Shown piece after piece: positions 4,746-10,624 of a stretch of DNA of 10,624 nucleotides. The position numbers and the translations under genes are program-made. The notes under the pieces were generated by a model. It was not told the DNA's origin and did no database searches. It saw nothing but the letters and a program-made list of their open reading frames with translations. How positions within the stretch are numbered: the stretch's first letter is position 1; every line of letters begins with the position of its first letter. The stretch is from UBA1081 sp045636025. Lineage in GTDB: Bacteria; Bacillota; Clostridia; Oscillospirales; Acutalibacteraceae. The DNA lies in assembly GCA_045636025.1 (NCBI GenBank), contig JAZTWP010000072.1, forward strand, positions 1 to 10,624. The letters are read 5' to 3'.

Positions 4746-5897
4746 ATGGAAAAAGCAAAGAAAAAGCGGATTCTGAAAGTTATTCTGATTATTTTGCTGT
4801 GTCCTGTTGTATTTCTTGGTGCACTGTTTGCATCAACCTGCATTGCAGGAGCAGTTCAGGCAAATAAAAACATTAAATATCAGCAAAATCATCTTGAATA
4901 TCTCAGAAACGAGTATTACACAGATTCATATGTCCCCTGCGATGAACAGAAAATTGCAGATTTTGACATTGAAGAAGCGTATTCTCAGAATGTAAAAATC
5001 AATGAAATTGCTGTTATCGGCACTCACAACAGTTATCAGATGACAGAAACACTTCCCAACAGAATGCTGATGAAGATACTCAGTATCATCACTTTCGGGG
5101 CGGTTGCAGATAAGACAAATTTTGAAATGGAGTCATTTACACAGCAGTTGGAGCACGGTGTGAGAAATCTTGAACTTGATATTGAAACCGCAGTCAATGG
5201 CAATGATATCAGTTTTGTTGTTTCCCACATTCCGCTGATAGAAAGCGTCTCAAGTGCCTATGATTTTTCAAAAGCACTTGAAGAAATTGCAATGTGGTCT
5301 GACAACAATCCGGATCATTTACCCGTTTACTTACTTATTGAGCCGAAAAGTTTTGTTCCTCCCGTAAATAACCTTAAAGGCTTTACGATTGACTATGCAT
5401 TGGCGCTTGATAATGAAATAAAGAATGTGCTTGGCGACAGATTGCTGACACCTCAGGATGCAAAGGGTGAATACGCAAGTCTTGAAGAAATGAGAATGAA
5501 TGATGCCTGGCCCACACTTGAATCTGCAAAGGGCAAAATCATTGTTCTTATGCACACCTGCAATGTCACACCCGAATACATAGCAGCTGACGAAACGATT
5601 TCCACCCAGGCGATGTTCCCTATGCTCGATATTGCGGATATTGATAAGTCCTATGCTTCATTTATCCTTGCAAACAAACCGAAAAGTGCTGCAGCAAACA
5701 AAAACAAAACCATTGATGAAAAGAATCTTATGGTAAGAACAAGAGCAGACAGTTATCCCTCATTCAGCGATGAAAGATATAAATATACTGAGGAGTGCGG
5801 CTCTCAAATTATTACAACAGATTATCCCCCCAGAACTGTAAGAGAAAATGAACACACTTATACCCTCGGCGGATATATGATAAAACTGCTTAAGTAA
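4746..5897 (+). CDS. Membrane-anchored Ca2+-dependent PI-PLC-like phosphodiesterase
   Basis: A 383-residue protein. Residues 1-8 are Lys-rich (KAKKKR) and about 9-36 form one hydrophobic segment, a signal anchor or uncleaved signal peptide, so the enzyme domain should face outside the membrane. The PLC-like TIM barrel starts at INEIAVIGTHNSYQ with catalytic-type His94 and Asn95. It continues with FTQQLEHGVRNLELDIE (Arg140, Glu143, Asp145), FVVSHIPL (second catalytic-type His161) and VYLLIEPK (Glu199). This order matches the calcium-dependent phosphatidylinositol-specific phospholipase C1 family (PF16670), whose members cleave phosphodiesters of inositol-type lipids. The bacterial substrate is not known here. 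GGAGAG (4733-4738) lies 7 bases before ATG 4746. The gene is monocistronic, with promoter upstream and terminator right after the stop codon. Confidence 0.85.
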   Translation: MEKAKKKRILKVILIILLCPVVFLGALFASTCIAGAVQANKNIKYQQNHLEYLRNEYYTDSYVPCDEQKIADFDIEEAYSQNVKINEIAVIGTHNSYQMTETLPNRMLMKILSIITFGAVADKTNFEMESFTQQLEHGVRNLELDIETAVNGNDISFVVSHIPLIESVSSAYDFSKALEEIAMWSDNNPDHLPVYLLIEPKSFVPPVNNLKGFTIDYALALDNEIKNVLGDRLLTPQDAKGEYASLEEMRMNDAWPTLESAKGKIIVLMHTCNVTPEYIAADETISTQAMFPMLDIADIDKSYASFILANKPKSAAANKNKTIDEKNLMVRTRADSYPSFSDERYKYTEECGSQIITTDYPPRTVRENEHTYTLGGYMIKLLK

Positions 5898-5912
5898 AAA
5901 ACAAAATATCAG

Positions 5913-5950
5913 ACAGCCGTTTCAATGAGATATTGAACGGCTGTTTTTTT
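5913..5950 (+). terminator. Intrinsic terminator of the PI-PLC-like gene
   Basis: ACAGCCGTT pairs with AACGGCTGT, extended by CAAT/ATTG with one bulged T. The right arm ends in seven T (5944-5950). It starts 15 bases after the stop codon and is a textbook plus-strand terminator. Confidence 0.9.
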
Positions 5951-5963
5951 GTTGTTTTTCTGC

Positions 5964-6001
5964 AAAAAAAATTCCCGTAATGCCTGAACATTACGGGGAA
6001 T
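5964..6001 (-). terminator. Intrinsic terminator of the ligase-ACP operon
   Basis: On the minus strand ATTCCCCGTAATG (6001-5989) pairs with CATTACGGGAAT (5982-5971), with one bulged base and a 6-base loop. A run of eight T follows (5971-5964). It lies 22 bases beyond the carrier-protein stop codon and, back to back with the plus-strand terminator at 5913-5950, separates the two convergent units. Confidence 0.9.
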
Positions 6002-6023
6002 CGATGAATTATTCAGTCAGATA

Positions 6024-6251
6024 TCAGCCGATTTCTTTTTCAATAAAGCTGATAACATCGCCTACTGTTTTCAGTTTCTTTATAGCAGTATTGGGAATTT
6101 CAATATCAAATTCATCTTCAATTGCACAGATAAGCTGTACCATTGTAAGTGAAGAAACATTTGAAATTTTCTTGATTTTTGTTTTCTCTGTAAGTTCAAT
6201 ATCTGAAATACCTGTTACTTCTGAGAAAATTGCTGTTAATTTTTCAAGCAT
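6024..6251 (-). CDS. Discrete acyl carrier protein
   Basis: A 75-residue protein with the length and sequence of an acyl carrier protein (PP-binding, PF00550): helix I MLEKLTAIFSEVTGI, the phosphopantetheine site NVSSLTMVQLICAIEDEF, then DIEIPNTAIKKLKTVGDVISFI. Ser34 is the expected 4'-phosphopantetheine attachment residue. The usual DSL motif reads SSL here, so the attachment serine is kept but the Asp before it is replaced. ATG 6251 is chosen as start, 5 bases after the ligase stop codon. A TTG at 6260, overlapping the ligase stop, would add three residues. GGAG near 6265-6268 is 4 bases from the TTG and 13 from the ATG, so it does not decide clearly. Translational coupling with the ligase is likely. 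In this context it probably carries the acyl group made by the ligase, rather than being the fatty-acid-synthesis ACP. Confidence 0.9.
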   Translation of the reverse strand: MLEKLTAIFSEVTGISDIELTEKTKIKKISNVSSLTMVQLICAIEDEFDIEIPNTAIKKLKTVGDVISFIEKEIG

Positions 6252-6256
6252 AGTAA

Positions 6257-7975
6257 TCAAATTTCTCCTTTTTCGTATTCTTCAATCAACTTCTTGAAGC
6301 TGACTTTGCCCATTGCTGTTTTGGGCAATTCATTTTTGAAAATAACTTCCTGCGGAACCGCAAATGAAGCAACATTTTCTTCACATTTTTTGAGAATTCT
6401 CTTTTTAACAGCATCAAGGTCTGCATTGCTGTTTGCAGGCTGAACAACTGCAACAATACGGGTGCTGCCTCTTTTTGTGTCCACACCGATAACACATGAT
6501 GTGTTGACATCAGGATCTTTATTGATAACATTCTCAATCTGAGTGGGATAAACGTTGTTACCAGAAATAATGATCATTCTTGAATATCTCTGACGATAAT
6601 AGAGATAACCGTCTTCGTCCATACAACCGATATCACCTGTGTGGAGCCATGTTACACCGTCTGCATGACACTGCAGGGCGAGTTTTGTCTCTTTCTCATT
6701 GTTATAATAACCCTTCATAAGAGTGGGACCTGTAACACAGATTTCACCGTCTTCACCAACAGGAGCAGCTTCCTGAGTTCCGGGAATAACAATTTTCATT
6801 CTGTTATCGGGGAAAGGAATACCTGCACTGCCTTCTCTCATTGCGAAGAAGGGATTGATACAAACACCTGAAACACTTTCTGTAAGACCGTAAGCTTCCA
6901 TCATATGGGCAGACGAATTACCCTTTTTGAGGTATTTATTCATTCTGTCAATAAGTTTCTTATCACACTTATCACCTGAAATAGAAATCATTTCAATGAA
7001 TGAAAGGTCATTCTTTTCAATTTCTTCTGTTCTTGAAAGAGCTTCATACAAAGCAGGAACAGCATAGATATAATTGATTTTTTTGTTAAAAATAAGTTTT
7101 GCGCAAGCAACGTAATCGAACTTCGGCACAAGCATAAGATGGCAACCGAATGAAATCATAACGTGCATACACATTGCAAGACCGAAACCGTGGAAAAGAG
7201 GCATAAGTGCAAGAACTTTTTTGCCTGCAGTATCAGTTGTATCAAGAGGCTTGATTTCGGATGCCTGTACGGCCATCGCGTTGAAAGCTTTATTCTGAAG
7301 CATAACACCCTTGGGAAGACCTGTTGTACCGCCGCTGTAAAGAATAACGGCAACATCTTCACCGACACCGTCATCAGGTCCGAGATTTGCCATACCTTTT
7401 TTGCCGTTTGCAATAAACTCTTTCCAGCTTACAATTTTGTGATTGGGATTATATTCTGTATTGCTCTTGTTTTTGAGATTGTAAAGAGGTCTCAGATATA
7501 CGGGAAGAGCATCAACAATACGTGCAACAATAACTGAAGGATGATTTTCAATGCTCCAGTCAATTGATTCAATTTTGGGATATGTTGCATCAAAAACAAG
7601 AACAGCTTTGCTGTTTACATTTTCAATAAGCTGCTTGATTTCACCAGTTGATAACAAAGGATGAATCATATTTGCAACAGCACCGATACGGTTTATTGCA
7701 TATACCATAAACAGAGCCTGCGGTGCATTAGGAGCTACAACAGAAACAAAGTCACCTTTTTTTACACCGAGTGCAAGAAGTGATGATGAAATAAGTTCAA
7801 TATCTTCAATCATTTTTGCGAATTTTATTTTATTTCCCTGAAACTCTGTAGCTATATAATCGGGATATTCTTTTGCAGTTTTGTTAAGATGTGCAAACAT
7901 AGAATAATCGGGGTATTCTGTTATAAAGTTTGCTTTACCGTGATTTTCGCTCCAGATAGATGGAGTTCTTTTCAT
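6257..7975 (-). CDS. AMP-dependent acyl ligase (fatty acid-CoA/ACP ligase type)
   Basis: A 572-residue class I adenylate-forming enzyme of the FadD-like group. It activates a carboxylic acid with ATP to an acyl-adenylate and passes it to a thiol. Motifs in order: P-loop LYSGGTTGLPKGVML (212-226), MPLFHGFGL (258-266), MMEAYGLTE (358-366), LHTGDIG (444-450) and, after the hinge, ISGNNVYPTQIENVI and PKTAMGKVSFKKL with Lys557 as the C-terminal catalytic lysine. Length and motifs are complete. It is cytoplasmic with no signal peptide. AGGTGA lies close before ATG 7975. It is the first gene of a two-gene unit with the carrier protein, and shares an intergenic region with the NRPS gene. This context suggests it supplies the acyl starter of a lipopeptide. 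Whether it makes acyl-CoA or loads the carrier protein directly cannot be read from the sequence; housekeeping fatty-acid activation is the alternative. Confidence 0.9.
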   Translation of the reverse strand: MKRTPSIWSENHGKANFITEYPDYSMFAHLNKTAKEYPDYIATEFQGNKIKFAKMIEDIELISSSLLALGVKKGDFVSVVAPNAPQALFMVYAINRIGAVANMIHPLLSTGEIKQLIENVNSKAVLVFDATYPKIESIDWSIENHPSVIVARIVDALPVYLRPLYNLKNKSNTEYNPNHKIVSWKEFIANGKKGMANLGPDDGVGEDVAVILYSGGTTGLPKGVMLQNKAFNAMAVQASEIKPLDTTDTAGKKVLALMPLFHGFGLAMCMHVMISFGCHLMLVPKFDYVACAKLIFNKKINYIYAVPALYEALSRTEEIEKNDLSFIEMISISGDKCDKKLIDRMNKYLKKGNSSAHMMEAYGLTESVSGVCINPFFAMREGSAGIPFPDNRMKIVIPGTQEAAPVGEDGEICVTGPTLMKGYYNNEKETKLALQCHADGVTWLHTGDIGCMDEDGYLYYRQRYSRMIIISGNNVYPTQIENVINKDPDVNTSCVIGVDTKRGSTRIVAVVQPANSNADLDAVKKRILKKCEENVASFAVPQEVIFKNELPKTAMGKVSFKKLIEEYEKGEI

Positions 7976-8006
7976 TAGATTTCACCTCAGATTTATTCTT
8001 TTGTTC

Positions 8007-8035
8007 ATTATAACAATATCGAAAAAAAATTGCAA
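8007..8035 (-). promoter_or_regulatory. Predicted sigma-A promoter of the ligase-ACP operon
   Basis: On the minus strand TTGCAA (8035-8030) and a perfect TATAAT (8012-8007) are separated by 17 bp. The leader to ATG 7975 would be about 25 bases. The -35 box lies inside one copy of the direct repeat TTGCAAG...AAAAAC, whose second copy is just ahead of the NRPS promoter. Confidence 0.75.
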
Positions 8036-8094
8036 GTATAAAAACAAAATAATAGACATTCAAGTCTGTTTTGTATACAATTGCAAGCAAAAAC
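8030..8094 (+). repeat. Direct repeat pair and palindrome between divergent promoters
   Basis: TTGCAAGTATAAAAAC (8030-8045) and TTGCAAGCAAAAAC (8081-8094) share TTGCAAG and AAAAAC and lie 51 bp apart. The first copy covers the ligase -35 box and the second abuts the NRPS -35 box. TTGTATACAA (8071-8080), a perfect 10-bp palindrome, lies directly before the second copy. Position suggests binding sites for a shared regulator of both units; no regulator gene is seen in the locus so far. Confidence 0.45.
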
Positions 8095-8123
8095 TTGACA
8101 ATAAAGAAAAATATAAGTATAAT
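8095..8123 (+). promoter_or_regulatory. Perfect consensus sigma-A promoter of the NRPS gene
   Basis: TTGACA (8095-8100), a 17-bp AT-rich spacer and TATAAT (8118-8123) match the vegetative consensus at all twelve positions. Transcription should begin near 8130, leaving a leader of about 27 bases with AAGGAGG at 8144-8150, 6 bases before the ATG at 8157. Confidence 0.88.
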
Positions 8124-8156
8124 TATTATGAATATCTGTTAAAAAGGAGGATAGTT

Positions 8157-10624
8157 ATGGATTTTGAACTGACGGCATCCCAAAGAAACTTTTTTACAAA
8201 GAATCTTAATGTTACAAACAGAATATGGAATCAGGGTGTAATTCAGATTTTTCCCGAAGTGCACAGTTATCAGCTTATTAATGATGCTTTCAATGATCTG
8301 GTAAAAAATCAGGATTGTCTTCTCGTTAAATTCCGAGAAACTCCGTCAGATGCAGTTATGAATCTGCACGAGTTTGAATATACATACTACCCTCTTATTG
8401 AGTTATCATCTGAATCTGAGCTTGACGATGCGGCAGAAAAAATTCTTTCAGAAACCATCAACCTTGAAGATGAGCTTATTCAGTGCACAATTTTTCAGAC
8501 ACCAGTATCATCAGGTATCATTATAAATTCACACCATATTGTTGTTGACGGATACAGCAGTATAGTTATGGCGGAGCATATAAAAAATTATATAAAAAAT
8601 CCGTCTTACACAGCACCCGCCCCTCAGAAATACCGCGAATACGTCGAAAAAGAGCAAAAATACAAACAGTCAAAAAGATATCAGAAAACAAAACAATTCT
8701 GGGCAGAGCAGTTTGAATCGTCTCCCGAATGTAACGTTTTTTCAAAGAATAATATTCCTGATTACAGCGCTTCTATATCAATCATTGATTTTTCTGATGA
8801 ATTTTTTGCAAAAATCGAATCTTTTTGTCACAACAACAACATTTCTGTGCCGTCATTTTTCAACACTTTATATGCAGTGTATCTGAACAGAATGTTCGAA
8901 ATCAATAATTTCACCATCGGTGTGCCTGTACTTAACCGTACAACTCAGGCAGAGCTTAATACCATTGGTCTTTATATGCATATACTACCAATGGTTATCA
9001 ACCTGACTGATGATTCTTTTATTGATAATCTCAGAAATATTGAAAATTCACATCTTAATCTGTTCAGACATCAGAGTTTTACTCAGTATGACATAAAAGA
9101 ACTTCTTAAAGAAAAAAATAAAGATTTCTCTTCGCTGTATGATATTGCTTCCGATTACGAAGAATTAAGCAAAAATGAAGACTACGATGTTGACATCCGC
9201 TATAATGACTGCTTGTCATTGCCGATGGAAATTCATGTCTTCAACATAGGTAATAAAAAACAGCTTAAAATCCGTTACAGAACAGCGTTGTTTACAGAAG
9301 CGGATATAAATCTTATGATAAAATCCGTGATGGCTCTTGCTGAAGATGCTGTTGCTGATCCTAACAAAAAACTGAGTAAGCTAAAAATGATTTCTGCAGA
9401 TGATCTCGACATAATCAGCAATTCCAATGCCACTCACGTACTGAATAATACAGACAAATGCGTCCATACGCTCATTGAAGATCAGACAAAAAAAACACCT
9501 GACAAAATTGCAATTATCGGCTGTGACAGAACCCTCACATACAGTCAGCTTAATGAATATGCCAACAGAACAGCTAATGCTCTTATCGGAAAAGGTATCG
9601 GTAAGGGTGATGTTGTTGCGCTCAGAATGAGAAGAACAACTTCTCTTGTTGCATCAATGCTCGGTATATTAAAAACCGGAGCCGCATATCTTCCTGTTGA
9701 TCCCGATTATCCCGAAGACAGAATTGAATTTATGCTTTCAGACAGCAATGCCCGTTTCTGCATTACTGATGAAAACATATCAGAACTTCAGAGCAATGCA
9801 GATACAGAAAATCCCGGAATCAAAACAGAAATCTCAGATTTGTGTTACTGTATCTATACTTCAGGTTCAACAGGCAAACCCAAAGGTACACTTATCACTC
9901 ACAGAAATATAGTCAACTACATTTCTGCCAACGAAAAGAATGTCTGTTACGGATTGACAAAGAATGCAGACAGCATTCTTTCAGTTACAACTGCAGGCTT
10001 TGATATTTTCGTTACAGAAACACTACTTCCGCTTGCCAACGGAATGAAAATCATTTTTGCAGATGAAGAAGAATCACGACTTCAGAGCAAACTTGTTAAG
10101 TTGCTCAAAAAGAATCCCTGCGATATTCTTCAGACAACTCCCACAAAACTGAAAATACTCATAGCGGATAAATCACAGACTGATTACCTTAAAGGATTCA
10201 AAACAATTATCCTTGGCGGTGAATCTCTTGATTCCGCACTCGTGAATGAAATAAAAAAACATACAGAAGCAAAGATTTATAACATCTATGGTCCCGCAGA
10301 AACAACTGTGTGGGTTACATTTGCCAAAATTGATAATGCTGAAAATATAACTATCGGCAAACCGATGGCTAACACTCAGATATATATTACAGACAAGCAT
10401 ATGAATCTTGCGCCTGTAGGAGCGCAAGGTGAAATCTGCATCGCAGGTGAATGCGTAGGCAATGGTTATCTTAACCGTAAAGAACTCACAAACGAAAAAT
10501 TTATTGATAATCCCTTCGGTGAAGGTAAGCTGTACAAAACCGGAGACCTCGGATATTTCAGAGAAGACGGCAATATCATTTTCATCGGCAGAAATGACTT
10601 CCAGGTAAAAATCCACGGTCAGAG
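8157..10624 (+). CDS. Nonribosomal peptide synthetase, condensation and adenylation domains (partial)
   Basis: The frame from ATG 8157 is open for 822 codons to the window end, and the gene continues beyond. AAGGAGG ends 6 bases upstream. Residues 1 to about 425 are a condensation domain with the intact catalytic motif HHIVVDG (126-132), IGVPVLNR (254-261) and a C5-like IGLYMHILPM. Residues from about 437 are an adenylation domain: LKTGAAYLPVDPDYP (A2, 505-519), YTSGSTGKPKG (A3, 567-577), FDIFVTE (A4, Phe615-Asp616), IYGPAETT (A5), LYKTGDL (A7) and GRNDFQVKIHG (A8, 811-821). The carrier domain and later modules lie outside the window. A condensation domain at the very N-terminus without a carrier domain before it suggests a starter type that acylates the first amino acid, fitting the divergent ligase and carrier protein. 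By alignment with the GrsA-Phe pocket the code reads D-I-T-Q-I-G-I-V-W, closest to glycine codes. Confidence 0.95.
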   Translation, partial: MDFELTASQRNFFTKNLNVTNRIWNQGVIQIFPEVHSYQLINDAFNDLVKNQDCLLVKFRETPSDAVMNLHEFEYTYYPLIELSSESELDDAAEKILSETINLEDELIQCTIFQTPVSSGIIINSHHIVVDGYSSIVMAEHIKNYIKNPSYTAPAPQKYREYVEKEQKYKQSKRYQKTKQFWAEQFESSPECNVFSKNNIPDYSASISIIDFSDEFFAKIESFCHNNNISVPSFFNTLYAVYLNRMFEINNFTIGVPVLNRTTQAELNTIGLYMHILPMVINLTDDSFIDNLRNIENSHLNLFRHQSFTQYDIKELLKEKNKDFSSLYDIASDYEELSKNEDYDVDIRYNDCLSLPMEIHVFNIGNKKQLKIRYRTALFTEADINLMIKSVMALAEDAVADPNKKLSKLKMISADDLDIISNSNATHVLNNTDKCVHTLIEDQTKKTPDKIAIIGCDRTLTYSQLNEYANRTANALIGKGIGKGDVVALRMRRTTSLVASMLGILKTGAAYLPVDPDYPEDRIEFMLSDSNARFCITDENISELQSNADTENPGIKTEISDLCYCIYTSGSTGKPKGTLITHRNIVNYISANEKNVCYGLTKNADSILSVTTAGFDIFVTETLLPLANGMKIIFADEEESRLQSKLVKLLKKNPCDILQTTPTKLKILIADKSQTDYLKGFKTIILGGESLDSALVNEIKKHTEAKIYNIYGPAETTVWVTFAKIDNAENITIGKPMANTQIYITDKHMNLAPVGAQGEICIAGECVGNGYLNRKELTNEKFIDNPFGEGKLYKTGDLGYFREDGNIIFIGRNDFQVKIHGQ

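Noticed and set aside
5980..6297. Plus-strand open frame of 105 codons opposite the carrier protein
   Set aside because: It is antisense to the strongly recognisable ACP, overlaps a terminator hairpin and lacks a ribosome binding site. Hydrophobic Ile/Ser/Phe-rich shadow.
7156..7537. Overlapping frames on both strands within the ligase gene (7156-7413 and 7163-7537)
   Set aside because: Both are shadows of the ligase frame, whose motifs are continuous here. No homology or ribosome binding site supports them.
10173..10616. Minus-strand open frame of 147 codons
   Set aside because: It is antisense to the adenylation domain, whose motifs A5 to A8 occupy the plus strand here.
8157..10624. Possible frameshift or break in the NRPS
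   Set aside because: The frame was followed codon by codon from 8157 to the window end without a stop, and all domain motifs are in the same frame.

Overview
The window looks like a chromosomal segment from a low-GC, AT-rich Firmicute, most likely a gut-type member of the Clostridia (Oscillospiraceae/Ruminococcaceae-like). This rests on the base composition, the strong GGAGG-type ribosome binding sites, near-consensus sigma-A promoters, an energy-coupling-factor (ECF) vitamin transporter subunit, a MocR-type regulator, and an NRPS of clostridial character. The taxonomic placement is inference.

Layout. 1-1215 (+): the C-terminal part of a YyaL/SPATA20-type protein whose start lies outside the window. 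A hairpin and a tRNA-T-arm-like hairpin follow. 1304-2437 (-): a COG1228-type metal-dependent amidohydrolase. Diverging from it at 2525-2668 (+) is a 47-residue protein made almost only of Asn-Asn-Gln triplets, with a near-perfect Shine-Dalgarno sequence. 2791-2866 (+): a degenerate tRNA-Ala(GGC). 2909-3418 (-): an ECF transporter S component with its own terminator. It diverges from 3532-4626 (+), a GntR-HTH/aminotransferase (MocR) regulator that ends about 100 residues early for its family. 4746-5897 (+): a membrane-anchored Ca2+-dependent PI-PLC-like phosphodiesterase, with a good promoter and its own terminator.

6024-10624 is the most interesting part, a likely lipopeptide biosynthetic locus. 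On the minus strand an AMP-dependent acyl ligase (6257-7975) is followed by a discrete acyl carrier protein (6024-6251). On the plus strand an NRPS (from 8157, running off the window end) starts directly with a condensation domain followed by an adenylation domain. The two transcription units share a 181-bp intergenic region with back-to-back promoters. The NRPS promoter is a perfect TTGACA-17-TATAAT. The simplest model is that the ligase activates a fatty acid and loads it on the carrier protein (or makes acyl-CoA), and the first condensation domain of the NRPS attaches it to the first amino acid. The A-domain pocket residues resemble the glycine code most closely.

No rRNA, CRISPR array, transposase or integrase was seen. 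No gene-free stretch exceeds 300 bases; the longest, 2669-2908, holds a palindrome, the tRNA remnant and a terminator.
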